Below, in pieces: positions 46,244 through 58,759 of a stretch of DNA of 60,000 nucleotides. Location: assembly GCA_030704615.1 (NCBI GenBank), contig CM060733.1:6326001-6386000 (forward strand), read 5' to 3'. The position numbers were made by a program, and so were the translations under genes. This stretch comes from Takakia lepidozioides (taxonomy: Eukaryota; Streptophyta; Takakiopsida; Takakiales; Takakiaceae). Position 1 is the first letter of the stretch; each line of letters starts with the position of its first letter. The notes below the pieces were generated by a model. That model was not told where the DNA came from. It ran no database searches and saw only the letters and a list, made by a program, of their open reading frames with translations.

Positions 46244-48926
46244 ATATGTTCTCTAAGGATATGCAACCTTCTTGCTAGGAACTTCTACCTCCCTCCCCCA
46301 AACTGCCACTGTACTGCAAACGTGATGTGGTCAGTTGGGTGTAAATTGGCTATGTACACCCCCTTTTTAGCCATGGTTGTAGGTTGACTTGTACTATAAA
46401 TCTGCGGTTGATAGACCTTTAGATACATCTCAGACAATCATCATCCTTGCAGTCTACAATCCTACCTGAGTACTTCCTGGATGGACTAGCTACTGGACAG
46501 CTATTGGGAGGCATTGCAGCTGACATTGGATGAGGTGTTTACTGCCTCACTTTAGGACTGATATACTGAAACATTGTGCACTATCTCACATACCCTGCAC
46601 AAGTTTTTGGAAGAAAGGCATACATTCAGTTCGTTCTGTATCACCTTGTTGGAAATGTTGGAAAGTTCATGCCAGCTAGGTTGATCTCTGAAGAAACTGG
46701 GTGCCAACTAGCCAAAGGGTGCATGAGGTATGTTGCGACTTCTGAAGACGAATACAGGGGGCATCATTCTTGCTGAAGAAAAATCCCTCTCAGAAAGAAA
46801 GTGACCCTCTAAACTGTTGTGTGGTTGTTGTCTGCCGGCAACAGGAGGATAGCGAACCTGCGATGTTTCTCAGTGAGGGGCAAAAGGAAGACAGGAAAAC
46901 TAGAATACAGTGGAAATGGAAGTAGGACAAGCTACCATGGTTGCTTGAGTAGATGCCCCTTCTACTTCTCCCAGCCCTCTCATTCAATTCGGGTTGAATT
47001 GTTGCCTGGCAAAGGGCGGCAAAGGGGCCACACACGACACTGTCATCATCTCCTCTCAAGGAAAGGTCAAGGCTAAGACCCACAGGCAATCCGTGCCGTT
47101 CTTAACATCTTCTGCCCTAAAATGCACGGTGTAGATGAATAACCCAAACTTTGAAAACCTAGATTTCAGCTGAATATGCAAATCCGGGCTTGGATGTACA
47201 GTGTAAACCTAGTGTTGAATTGTGGAAATTTGATGATATATAGACGGATGTATATGTTTACTCACCATATTTGGCATGTTGTATTTGTTTGTTTTTTCTT
47301 ATAAGGGGAAACACCCACTCACAAATCAGACCTCACTGCTTTTGGTATGTATGCTTTATGGCCCCTTGGGGTTTCATTTTTTCCCCTGTTAACCCTTAAT
47401 TTCCCAAGCCCTTTTTGGACTTTTGAACAATTTTGGGGACCCAGCTGCAGAAAAATTGCCCCTAGAAACCTACCAAAAATCATCCAGAGATTCCAGTCTT
47501 ATAGCAGTGGGCCCAGCTCATTTATGCATGACATACCAAAAAATGGGCCAAGTCCACTTTGGAAATTACGAGATTATAACGTTGCCCCGGACCTCAAATA
47601 TCAGGTCCCAAAAAAAAAGTGAGAAAGAAATAGGTTTGACCAAATCAAAACCTAGCTTTATCCAATTTTGCTTGCCCCAAGACCCACCATTTCCAAATCA
47701 ATAGTGGAGTGGCTATGACCCCACTAAATTGCAGGTCCAACTGATTTTTTCACCTATGGTTGATTTGCATGCAATTACATGGGGGTTGAATCTCAAAATT
47801 GACGAGAAAATGTGCCTCCAAATGAAATACTTTTTTTTCTACAAATTTTTTAAAAGCGGCGTTATTTGATATGTGTTATGAAAATATGGCTCTCCTCTCC
47901 ATAGTTGTTAGATCTTATGCTGAGCCTTAATATAGTTGGTTTGAGAAAACATTCATCCACTCTTATCAAAGGATCTACGGTTCTTATCCAAAGGCACCAC
48001 GTCCATAACAAAATAACATAATGAACAATTGTTTTGACCTCCCTCAAAAACTATTGTTGAGGTAATTGTTTAAAAACAAAACATAATGGTTTCGAAAATA
48101 GATATTACGAACAATAGTTTTTGAGAGACGTCAAAAATAATTGTTGAGGTAATTTTCTTTTAAGGATATCAAGGATGATGATGTTCCTCACCTTAACATT
48201 CTCTCATATTCTGAAGATTCACATGAGATAGGTGATGAGACTTATGAGGATGTAGTTCCACCAATGCACGGCCCTTTGGAAGTTGTGTGGACATGAAATT
48301 TTAATTTTTGCCAATTTTTTTTACTTTAAACAATACAATTTAGGTTTTTTTTCTACATATTTGGACATTTTGGTTTTTTTTTCACAATTTTCGAGCAATT
48401 AGGCATTTTTGCATAATTGTTTTCCAAGTTTTAGGCACATTTTCCAAAAACAATCTAAATTTAATTAGGCACTTGATTTTGAATTAATTATTGCCTAATA
48501 AGCTAGGTAAGTACGGTAGTTCATATACCGAAAATTGATGAATATTTCCTTTTGCCCTTTTTTTCGGTTTTTAACTGAAAGTTGCAAAAAAAAATCATAT
48601 TGTCACTAATTCGACAAGTATGTCATGTATAGGGAAATGCAGGGGTTGGTTGGTATCTTGTGAGCATTAGAGCATAGCGTGAGCACAACCCACGGCCATG
48701 GGGATATTATTTTAATTATACCTTGGTCATATGAGCTATATGTCTTGAAAACAAAAAAAAACCATTAGCGGATATAAGGGACTGGTGTGTTTATAGGGTA
48801 CAAGTGCACCAATATGATAATTATTTAGTCTATCTATACTAACATGTATAAACATTCAACACACTCCAAATAATCACTTGTAAACCAAAATATATTAAGT
48901 ACTTCAAAATAATTTTAATATTAAGC
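46244..48926. other. No gene seen; AT-rich from 47.1 kb
   Basis: From 47.1 kb A+T content rises, with long T and A runs. A short inverted repeat is built around CTCAAAAACTATTGTT (48045-48065) and its inverse AACAATAGTTTTTGAG (48110-48125). The block AATTGTTGAGGTAATT also recurs directly (48062 and 48140). No coding signal. Confidence 0.5.
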
Positions 48927-49290
48927 TGTCATGGTTTTAGTCATGGTTAACTAGAATTACCTACTTCTAGTTAACTAGGACATTTTAGATATTTATATTT
49001 ATATTTTGTGTGTTGAGACTTCATTTGGTCTCATATGCCAAGTGAGGTGTCAAGCCTCACTTGGGACATTGGGATGGGTTTTCCCCTTGTGAGGGTTGAG
49101 GAGGGCTCATCTTCTTGTAGTTGAGCCTCCATGAGCCTCTCTCACCTCCATAGCTCTAGGTATTGAGAGGGAGTGTGGTGAGGGCTTTGTAGGGTGGATT
49201 CCTAGCAAAGGTGCCCTTGGCTTGACTTAATTTATGTGATTGAGTGGATTCATGAGTGGAGGGATTCCATTGTGTTCACTTCCATTATCA
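48927..49290 (+). repeat. 5' LTR of element 2
   Basis: Begins TGTCATGG and ends CCATTATCA. It aligns in blocks with the reverse of the element 1 LTR: GGCTCATCTT, GTTGAGCCTC, TGGATTCC, TTGGCTTGACTT and a terminal TTATCA. It is more diverged and ~45 bp longer, so the two elements are different lineages of one family. Confidence 0.7.
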
Positions 49291-51044
49291 CTACAAGAAG
49301 ATGACCTTATGCTTGTTAGTGCGGAGTGTAAGGATTAGCTTAGCACTTGTGTCGGTGTACACCAAGGAGTGAGAGAGCTAAGAAAAGCTCAAGTATCTCA
49401 CAAGGCTTGCAAAATGTTGCAATGGAGAGTGTGTTTGTATTGCATCAAGGAGGTGGAGAGCTCAAGGAGATAACTCTTGAGTTACAAGACTTTGGTATTG
49501 CAAGGAGAAAGTCTTGTGAGTGTGAAAGCAAAAGGTTTGAAAGTTTGAGAAGAAGGAGCGTCATCTCTTGTATCTCAAGTGTTGTGACAACCATTTGCCA
49601 AGGAAGTGACTTCTATGTTGAAAAGAATGCATTGAGGGTTTGTATAAGCATTATTGTGCACCAAGGGTTTGAGAGCTTGGAAAAGAGCTTGGAAAAGAGC
49701 TATTGCATCACAAGAGAAGCGTTGTGTGTGTGGAGAAGATAGACACTAGGGTTTCAAGAGCAAGCTCTAGTTGTTCATGGTGTGAAAGAAAAGCCAAAGA
49801 GCGGCATATGTTTGGGTTGGAAACACCATAGAAGGAGTATAACAAGGGTAGCTTGAGGAGCATTGAGTAGCTCAAGAAAAGCTAAGAAGTGGTAGTTTAT
49901 CCATGGTGGAATGAAGCCAAGTGGGGTTTCATTTGGTTGACAAAAAAACAAGCTAAGGCGCTAAAAGGGAGTACTTTTGCTAGTTCTATGAGTCTTGGAT
50001 TGCTCTTGGTGAAGCAAGTGGCGCATGTGTGGAGTAAACTTTCCAAATGTGGCTTCCAACTTCAAGCTTGAGGAGAGCTAGAAGGTGAAGTGAGCAAGTT
50101 CATTCCTTTGTGTATGAGGTGGTGCATGTGTTGAGCATGTTTTTGGCTTAAGCTTTGTCCTTTGAAGCTTGAGAGGAATGGCTCTTGAGCTAGCAAGTGA
50201 AGGGAGCTTGAATGACCAAGGTTTGAGAGGAGACAAGGCTTGGTGGCTTGCTAAAGGAGGGGGTGCATGTTGTGGAAGAGAAGCCAAGGAGCTACATAGG
50301 CTAGGGCTTGAAGACAACAAAAGCAAACACTTGGAGAGCATCAAGAAGCTCAAGGTGACCCCAAAGGGAAGCATGTGGGTGAAAATTCTATCCATGATGA
50401 TGTGAAACCAAGCTTAGAGCATTGAAGAGCTTGAAACACATGTGGGAGATCATTGGAGGTGGTCCTCTTGAAGAAAGGAGATTGTGGCTCAAAGCATGCA
50501 TAGCAACTTCAACCATACATTAGCATGGGACAAGTCAAGGAAGGGGAAGCTAAGCTCATGTATTCATTCTCTTCTTGCTTAAGTTTTGTGGTGGATGGTT
50601 GATCAAGCAAGTGATGCTTATGTGGAACATGCTCTTTAGGGCTTATGACTTCAAGTTTGAGAAGATGAACTCTTGAATAGAGATGTGGATATACATTATT
50701 GTGAATGAAGACAACACCTAGGTCAAGAGGTGGAAGTGTGTGTGACTAGCCTATGCAAGGGAAAACAAATGGAAGATGGCATACAAAATTCAAATTGAAG
50801 GAAGGCTTGGCGTTTGTCATTGGGCACATTAGCTTGCTATGAGTTCCGAGGAGATCAAGAGGAACTTGTCAATTTGTGAATTGCACAATAAAACAATGCA
50901 ATCTTGCATGCATGTTAGGGGACCATGAAGAAGGTATTTCTCACCATCATATAAACTCCTTAAGCCTTGGGGTAGAAGCATGGATGAGGAGCAATAATGT
51001 GTATGGTGTTTCTTACTTTACTCTACAAACCCTAGTCTCCATAC

Positions 51045-51240
51045 ATGTCAAAAACTGGGTATGGCTCATTCTGCCCAACATACAGTTTTTTGACAAGTGT
51101 ATGGCTCATTCTGCCCATCATACAGTTTTGTGACAAGTGTATGCCTCACTCTGCCCAACATATTCTTTTATGAAAAGTGTATGGATACAAGTGGAGAGAT
51201 TTTGCCTACCATACGTTTTCATTAAAAGAGTATGACATAT
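51045..51240. repeat. ~59-bp tandem repeat in the element 2 leader
   Basis: Three to four units of GTATGGCTCATTCTGCCCAACATACAG followed by TTTTGTGACAA-type spacers; the last units are degenerate. The adjoining 51250-51560 is G-rich with repeated TTGGAGGA and TTTGGGGTCC words. Confidence 0.8.
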
Positions 51241-52156
51241 GTGGTGTATCTGGAGGAGTATTGCCTTTGGAGGATCTTTGGGGGGGCCCTTGGAGGAGCT
51301 TTTGGAGGACACGTTGAAGAGCATTTGGAGGGCTGTTTGGAGGACTATTTGGGGTCCTTGGAGGCCAATATTTGGCGAGCATGAGGAGTCTTTGGCGACT
51401 TGTTGAAGGATTATTTGGGGTCCTTGAGGGCCAAGATCTGGCAAGCTCTTGGGGCCTTGGTTTGGAGTACCATTATGCAAGCTTTGGGAGCCTTAGTGAG
51501 ATTGTTTGAGGGACATCTTGAGGGCTCTTAGAGAGTTATTTGAGAGATCATTGAAAGGTCTTGTCTATTGCTTAAGTAAAAGAGTGTGCAGATAGGGTAG
51601 TGGGATGAGAGCATGCTATGATAGGAATTTCTTCAGTCTCTCTTCCTTGTAGTCTTCCACCCTCTTTGTAGGCCAAAACCTTTCCGTAGGTGGAGGCAAG
51701 AATCAGTCCGGGTTTGGGCTGGGGTGTCTTGCAGGAGCGACACTGTGGAGTGTTTTTGGTGTGGGGGAGTTACTGTTTTGATTTTCTTATGTGGATCCCC
51801 TCCACACCTACATACTTGACTGTGCGCCATGTCAGTTTTGTGTGGACGCTAAGTTTTCATAAGAGGTTGGTCCGGATTTGATCACCGGCCGATCCTAGAG
51901 CATGCTGTCGGTGGTGAGGCTGGGGTGATGACCACTCAGACCATCATTGTTTCTCTTATGGTGAGGCTGGGTTGATGACCAATAGACCATAGGAGTGCTT
52001 GCGGTGGATGCAGGTGCAAGTACAAGTCTATATTAGAAACCTAGTATTCCTGCTTGAACCACCAGCCGCAATAGGTTCTCTGCCAGGTTATCTTGTGGAA
52101 AGGGGGATTAGAGACAGGTTTGCAACCGGCGTGGTTGTGAGTTTTTCATCACGGAG

Positions 52157-54050
52157 GTGCTACTAGTTGCTGAGGGAAGTGCTAGTACAAGCACCGGCGA
52201 TACTAGTGGGTACACGAGACGAGGTGTGCGGTTCAGGCCACCTTCACCTTCAGTGTCTTCTCAGGAAGGTTCAGACTCGGAGTCAGGAGGATTCTCGCCG
52301 AGGGTGCAAGCCATTTCCGTGCCATTGTTGTGGGATACGATGCAGGAGATGTATGGAGCTACCAAGGGGCCACGTAGGTACTCTGGAGTTGTGGGCATCA
52401 TCGAGCTTGATGACTTCATACAAGAGTTTGATAGTTGGTATGATTTGCAGCAAATGCGCAATCCACAACTGTTTACGCCTTTTATGGCGTGGAAGGGGCT
52501 ATTCCAGTACCTTAAAGGGCCGCCCATGGATGACTACCATGAATTTAGGCGGGAAAATGAGGTGGAGATTGAGGGGTGGCGACAATATTGGTCACCTGAC
52601 TATGTCTCCATCATTAGAGGCACAGCAACAAGATCCACGGCAACAACGGCAACAGCTACACCAGCAGCTTTTGCAAGCAGCAGTGGAACAAGTGAGTCAG
52701 GATGAGCTAGGACATCCACTGCAGTTCTTGCCATTGCACCAACACCTGTGCCTGCCTTCAACCCGATTATGGAGTTCTTCCAAGAGTTGAGAAGAAACTA
52801 CTAGGGGGTGAGAACAGAGAAGTTGCAGAGCTTGCAAGAGTTCCAACAAAAGCCTATTGAGAGTTTGAGGGAGGCTTATACTCGCATGAGGCGCTTGATA
52901 AATGTAACCCAAGGGGTTACGGAAGCTCAAGCAGTTCAATTCTGGTATGGCATATTGGACAAGGAGCTGAAGAGAAGGGTGCGGGATGCAACTCTCCTAC
53001 AAGTGGCCCAACCCACCCTAACAAATGTGTTTTTGCTAGCCGAGCGGATAGAGCTCAACATGGTGGAGGAGCGGGTGGTTATGGTGGGGTTTGGCAAGGA
53101 GACACAACGAAGTGGGGCTCCTCGCCAACAACAACCAACTCCCCAACGTGCTCAAGGCAACAAGGGGGCTCAGACGAAGCCTAGGGAAGGTCATGAGAGA
53201 GGATCTCAGATGCAAAGGTCTCTTCCTTCATTCTCAGTCCAGCAACAGACGAGTGTGTCATGTTAGGATTGTGGAGGACCTCATATCAAGAAGGATTGCC
53301 CGGAGAGAGGCAAAGGGCCGACACAGGCATAGCCTACACAATTACAGTGTGGGCTTTGTGGCAAGTACGAGCATGAGGAGGCCCATTGTTATGACCTGCA
53401 TCCGGAGCTACGACTAGGCCAGTTACAAGGGAACAATGGTGGCCGAGGACGAGGCAATGTAGTCCAGAGAGGTAGAGCAGGCAGAGGTCGTGGTGGAGGT
53501 CGTAACCAACACCAAGGAGCACAGGGTCAGGGTCAAGGTCATGACCAAGGCATGGTGGATAGACTTGCCAAGCTAAAGCAACGTCTTGCTGCCATGGCCA
53601 CTACTCATGTTGCGGCAGCTCCAAGGCTTGAGGTTCAAGCTCCACCTGCACAACCTCCTATGCCTAGGGAAAACCAGATTGGTATGGGCTTCATGTGTGG
53701 AGCCGCACTTGCAAGACCATTGCATATGGACTCTGCAACTGCTGTCACTCGAGCAGCAACTCGTGTTTCTGAGCCAATGGGAGCGGATGTGGATTTTGAT
53801 CCATAGATAGGGGAAGCAAGTCGACAGACAAGACTTCCCCAGTCTTTCACATTGGCCGAGACAGTGCCAACCACACCATCGATGGTACCGGCTCGTCCAA
53901 GTGTGTCAGAGGTAGAGCCTGCAAGAGTGCCAATGGGGAGAGTTGCCGTGGCTCAGGAAATGCCAGTGGGTGGTGCTGCAAAGCAAGGTGCAGCCAGAGC
54001 AGTGCACGTCAGCCATCCCCTGACTGTCACTCCGGCCTGTAGGATGTTGT
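52157..54050 (+). pseudogene. Gag polyprotein (element 2)
   Basis: Structural protein of the virus-like particle. The N terminus has GYTRRGVRFRPPSPS. The core reads LLWDTMQEMYGATKGPRRYS, DDFIQEFDSWYDLQQMRNPQ, then after a frame change ESLREAYTRMRRLINVTQGV and FWYGILDKELKRRVRDATL (retrotransposon gag fold). Two CCHC knuckles follow: DCGGPHIKKDCPE (first Cys before an in-frame TAG) and CGLCGKYEHEEAHC. After them comes an Arg/Gly-rich segment (GRGRGNVVQRGRAGRGRGGG). In-frame TAGs at about 53263, 53330 and 53804 interrupt it. The C-terminal region runs into the inverted protease block. Confidence 0.85.
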
Positions 54051-54695
54051 GTCCAGAGTAAATCCCATGGGGTACCACACAGCCCCACCAACAAGCACAT
54101 CGTATGACATCGCGTCCGTAACAATGGCTTTGGCTCTCATGTTTGAGCCGTCCGTAGGATGATCTGCCTGTAGTCAAATGAAGAGTTCGTGGCGTGTGAT
54201 CCCTCGCGCCTTCTCTGAACCACCTAAAGACGTCTGAATCTAGAAAGGGAAAGGCTCCAAATCTTCCTCTGTAAGGCCCAAGCCTACAATTGCTACTGTC
54301 CCCAACATCAATGGCTGTGTTCCCGAATCCAACAAGACCCGCAGTGGCCTATACCTCCTCCCGGTTGGGCCACCCAACTGAAACATTCCATCCCGATTGT
54401 CCACCAGGACTACTCCAAGAGTCACCATGCTGCATTCAATGGCTGGCCTAGCTGACAACTCATGCAACCTTGCAGCTACCACTTGCCATGACGCAGCTAT
54501 GGCTGATTTCACCCTCGAATCCAAAGCATCTATAGACTGCATCTTATCTGTTATCTCTGCAGATAGTGCCAATGCATCACCACTCTCACAGAGTCTAGCT
54601 GCTAGTCTGAACACAGCAACTGGCCGAATCCTCGGCATTGCAATGGTCATTGCAGAAAATAATGGAGCTTGGCAAACCGCCGTAGCTGCCCCCAA
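54030..54695 (-). pseudogene. Inverted protease segment (element 2)
   Basis: Lies on the minus strand inside a plus-strand element. It matches the element 1 protease: GRRYRPLRVLLDSGTQPLML, GLGLTEEDLEPFPF, then across a stop VTDAMSYDVLVGGAVWYPMG. The protease tail (MPTLVAFSGVVAWSGELLEG) resumes on the plus strand at about 54750. The inverted block is therefore roughly 54.0-54.72 kb. Confidence 0.8.
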
Positions 54696-54881
54696 TAATG
54701 TACTCAGTGCGGTTTATTGGGAATATATCGGTGGATCATAGAGACATGATGCCCACATTGGTTGCATTCTCAGGTGTGGTGGCTTGGAGTGGTGAGCTCT
54801 TGGAGGGCAATAGCCATGCAGATGATATGCCACCACCTGATGAGGACAAACAATTGACATACAAGACTAAGTTGCTTCCTC

Positions 54882-55960
54882 ATGTTCCTGCATAGCTCAC
54901 TGTGGGGTATAGTTGGGGATTTGCAGCGAGTGGCAAGTCAGTGTGTGCAACAAGCATGGCAAGAGGCCTTTCCATCGGTGGGTGAGGGGAGTTCGGTGAC
55001 ATCACCTAGACCTCCTCAGTTAGTTCTATTGGACATAGTGCCTATTATCTGGCAACAACCTGACTCGGGCATTTGTTTGCTAGACCTGTTTGGAGGCATG
55101 AGCACTGGGTTTGCAAGAGTGTTGCAAGCAAGAATCAAAGTACGCAAGTACTTGTATGTGGAGAAGGATGAGATTGTTCGGCGTGTTTCTATGTGCCATG
55201 TTGCTTTGCTTACACATCAGTATCCTGAGTTGTTGCCTCTCTCAGCAATTCAAGCCTCAAGGGTACCAAAAAGCCTTGCCATCAGACATTACCATGCTGG
55301 GGGCGGAGGATTTGGATCGGCATGGTCCCATTGACTTGGTGATAGGAGAGTGGCCTTGCCAAGGACATTCTCCCGCATGTCATAGTAATGGTTTGCATGA
55401 TGCACGATCGCATCTGTTTTGGGAGATATTGCAAGTGTTGCGTGACTTGCAGGTGAGGCAAGTGCAACCTCCAGCTTACATCCTGGAGAATGTTCCTCTC
55501 ATGGGGGATTCTCGGGCCAGGGTTATGGCCAGTGTACATTAGATCCGGTCATGGATTGGACCAGCTGTATTGTTGGATGCAGCTGCAGTGGGTTCACGGG
55601 CACATAGGCCTAGGTTGTAATGGACCAGAGTTGCTCAAGAGAGCCTATGATTCCATTCAATGGCCACCCAACCTCACGGTTGATGATATTTTGGACCAAA
55701 GAAGGCAACCATAGAGAGTGCGACATGATGACGGTCCACCTTTGGCGGTGGTCAATCGAGTGAAGAAGCCACATGCGGCCGTGCTTACACTCATGAGCTT
55801 TTCTTTGTCTCATGCTTTTTGAGACAATGGTCCAGGGTTGATTTGGGATAGTGTGCTACAGCAGTTGGTGGAGCCCAATGCAGATGAGCGCAGACAAGGC
55901 CCAAGAGGTTGTTATCTAGCAACCAAATGATGCGTCTCCTACCTCCAAGCCTGGTGTACC
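54882..55960 (+). pseudogene. DNMT3-like cytosine-5 methyltransferase domain (element 2)
   Basis: Same domain as in element 1. Motif I is LLDLFGGMSTG; then YLYVEKDE. The catalytic region is VIGEWPCQGHSPA with the Cys intact. Motif VI is ILENVPLMGDS, motif VIII is GSRAHRPRL. After a TAG the frame continues with RVRHDDGPPLAVVN, LTLMSFSLSHAF and EPNADE. A frameshift lies near 55250 and stops occur at about 55540 (TAG), 55710 (TAG, shared with element 1) and 55820 (TGA where element 1 has CGG). The final LGQAMDLN region is degraded. The copies conserve the catalytic motifs far better than the linkers, which implies past selection on the enzyme. Confidence 0.86.
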
Positions 55961-56019
55961 CAAGGTTGCAGTCACTGAGGACAATTGGGAACCAGATATT
56001 GGGCCTACAGTCACCGGAG

Positions 56020-58279
56020 GAGAGAGACGGAAGATCCGACAATTTCTAAGGGCTTATAGGAATTGTTTTGCCTTCAGTTTGAAGGATTTGGGGAGTTTGA
56101 AGAGCCAAGAGATTCGTATTGATTTGGCAAGTGACACGCCAATTTTTTGAAGGCCCTACAGGTATAGTGACATGGAGAGGTATTTGATCCAGTCACGGAC
56201 TATAAAGTTGTTCGAAGCTGGATTGGTGGAGTTGTCACTACAACAGATCGCGGTATTTATGATTGTATATATAACTATTCTGCAGTCATAAACGGTACAT
56301 ATGACTTCTATGACTGTAAGTCGTGCAAACCAAGTGAATACAATGAGTACAAGATGGTACGGTCCGGATGACTACAGACAGATAAACCAAGTGATATCTC
56401 TCACTGCAGTCATATATACCATACTGCAGTCGCCGCTGCCGCGCCACATGGCGAGGCGCAATTGATTAAAAAAATTAAAAATTAAAATATGTCAGACACC
56501 GCATCATACCGCGTTGTGCCACATGGCATAATGCATTTTATAATAATGAAAAAAACCACGTGGCAACCCATCTAAGGTGTCACGTGCTATCTCTAGCTCG
56601 CCTACTAACTCTAGTGCCATCTTATCCATTTGATTGTACTTAGAGGAGTTTGAACCTCCAACATCTTTACTATAAGTGTTATAGTTTACTTCCTGCTAAC
56701 CAATACACCCATTAGTCATTCATGTGAATATATGGTGTTTTAATTGTATTATACACACCAAATTACAAAATCCCCAGTAGTCATCATGACTATGTAACCT
56801 CATCCATGTACACTGTAGTTATGGAAATGACTATCAGCGGTGAGCTAAATCTGGTCAATTGTCGTTGACCAGCCTTCCGCCCATTCCGGAGCCATGTAGT
56901 CATATAGACGACTACTTAGATAGTCGTTTATATGACCACAGTCGTATGAACGACTTCGCGAGGTCAATTTCATATAAAAACATGGTGCAGTCATGATCAA
57001 AGTCAAGAAAACCATGACTACCACGGTTTGGCAGTCAGAATTACCGTGATCTGTTGTAGTGTGTCAGGCGGGGAGTATGCCTCGGCAACGGTGATGCCAG
57101 CTAAGAATGATATATATGGTAATTGGACAGAAAGAAAGATGTGTGGGGACTACCACCCTGTGAACCGTCAGACAAAGTCCGATAGATATGTCATGCCAAC
57201 TCCAGAGGAGATCTTTGATGTCATTGGGCATGCAAAGGTGTTTAGCACAATGGACCTATGATCCGGTTACCACCACCAGTTGCCAATCAAAGAGGCTGAC
57301 AAGCAAAAGACGGCATTCTGGGGGATTGACCAGCATGGGAAGGATTGTTTGTACCAATGGTGCTTCCTACCATTTGGGTTGAAGAACGCTCATGCAGAGT
57401 TTCAGAGGGTCATGGATAGGATTCTTGCAGGGCTAGACTTCGCCTGGTGCTACATTGATGACATCATCATCTTTAGTGCCACGGTTGAAGAACAAGAGAG
57501 GCACCTTCAGGTGGTGTTTGAGCGTTTGAGGACGCATGGATTGAAACTGCACCCTGGAAAGTGTAAGTTCTTCCACGATCAGATTGAGTATCTGGGCCAC
57601 ATGATATACCATAGAGGATTGGGTGTTCAACAGACAAGGGTGGAGGCCATTGCATGCATTCCATGCCCCATAGATGTAAGCAGAGTTCGTGCTTTCATGG
57701 GGTTGGCAAACTACTATCATCGGTTTGTCAAGGGATTTAACAGCATTGCGAAGGCTCTTACCAAGTTGACCAAGGTGGGTCAGGAGTGGCAGTGGGAGGA
57801 GGAGGAGCAGGAGGAAGCATTTGAGGAACTCAAGGCTCGATTGACTTCTGCACCAGTTTTTGAGGCGGCCTATTCGGGGGTGACATTTCCAGCTACATAC
57901 GGATTGGAGTATGCTGGGGATTGGAGCAGTGTTCACACAGGTGGATGATGAGGGAAGAGAGTTCGTAGTGGCATATGTCAGCCGCTCGAACAATGATGCC
58001 GAGACGAAGTATAGCTCATATGAGGGGGAGTGTCTAGCTGCGGTATGGGCAGTGGCACATTTCAGATGCTACCTCTATGGCAACCTCTTCACCATTGTTA
58101 CGGATCACCAACCATTGAAGTGGTTGATGAAATCAGACAAGCTTACATGGAAGCTTGCACGGTGGACATTTATGCTTCAAAAATACGACTTCCAAGTGGT
58201 GCATCGAGCCGGAATAGTCAACTGGGATGTGGATGGATTGAGTCGCAATCCATGCACAAGTGAGCTTGATGATACATGA
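56020..58279 (+). pseudogene. Reverse transcriptase and RNase H (element 2), split by a CACTA insertion
   Basis: The N-terminal part (LRAYRNCFAFSLKDLGSLK, RPYRYSDMER) is cut at 56235. It resumes at 57065 with SGGEYASATVMPAKNDIYG. RT motifs: FSTMDL then TGA then SGYH; QLPIKEADKQKTAFWG; FLPFGLKNAHAEFQRVMD; WCYIDDIIIFS; MGLANYYHRFVKGF. RNase H: TQVDDEGREFVVAYVSRS, SSYEGECLAAVWAV, TIVTDHQPLKWLMKS, HRAGIVNWDVDGLSRNP. One frameshift lies near 57910. Confidence 0.9.
56236..57061. mobile_element. Non-autonomous CACTA-type DNA transposon
   Basis: 826 bp with terminal inverted repeats CACTACAACAGATCGCGGT and (inverse) CACTACAACAGATCACGGT. It is flanked by the 3-bp duplication TGT (56233-56235 and 57062-57064), the size typical of the CACTA/EnSpm superfamily. 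Removing it restores the RT reading across GLVELS/SGGEYAS, with GTTGTC matched in element 1. The interior has repeated subterminal CTGCAGTCAT words in both orientations and no ORF. It depends on an autonomous relative for movement. Confidence 0.92.
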
Positions 58280-58309
58280 GCTCGTTGGCATGATGAGACA
58301 GACAAGGAG

Positions 58310-58756
58310 ATGGTGCCAGGATGGTACGCATCTGCCTTTTTGTGCATTCTAGCAATGGGAGCTCAAGCTGGTGATCCACCCCACATGATTGGTCATAGAG
58401 ATAGTGTGCATTACGATCTAGATATCAGTGAGGAGCTTGGTGGTGCTAAGGATGTGCATGAAGATGCAGCAGTGTGCCAGAGAGACAGTAGTCAGTGTGA
58501 CTGCGAAAGAAAGAGATCGGATTTTACAACAAGCCAAGAGGTTCAAGTGGGAGGGGACTCACCTACTCCGTGTATGGGAGGATGGACGAGTGAGGATTGT
58601 GCCTCATCCAACACAACGAGCGCGATTGGTACGCCATGCCCATGATGAGTTGGGACATTTTGGGGTGCGGCGCACTCATAGTTTGTTGCAAGGCCAGTAC
58701 TGGTGGCGGGGCATACACACGGATATGCAGCAGTTAGTGGCAAGATGCATGGTCCA
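58310..58756 (+). pseudogene. Truncated integrase N terminus (element 2)
   Basis: Linker plus HHCC zinc domain: RARLVRHAHDELGHFGVRRT, HSLLQGQYWWRG, ARCMV. A frame change near 58500 is needed. Homology to element 1 stops after the codons for CMV, and unrelated sequence follows. Confidence 0.85.
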
Positions 58757-58759
58757 CTA

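Larger units (their letters stand above)
48927..58756 (+). mobile_element. Ty3-type retrotransposon with DNMT module (element 2)
   Basis: Plus-strand relative of element 1. It runs LTR (48927-49290), 2.9-kb leader, gag with zinc knuckles, an inverted protease block, DNMT, RT (split by a CACTA element) and RNase H. It ends inside the integrase zinc domain at about 58756 (HSLLQGQYWWRGI ... ARCMV). No 3' LTR or PHD finger remains. It carries many stops. Because its damage differs from that of element 1, the two copies largely complement each other for domain identification. Confidence 0.85.
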
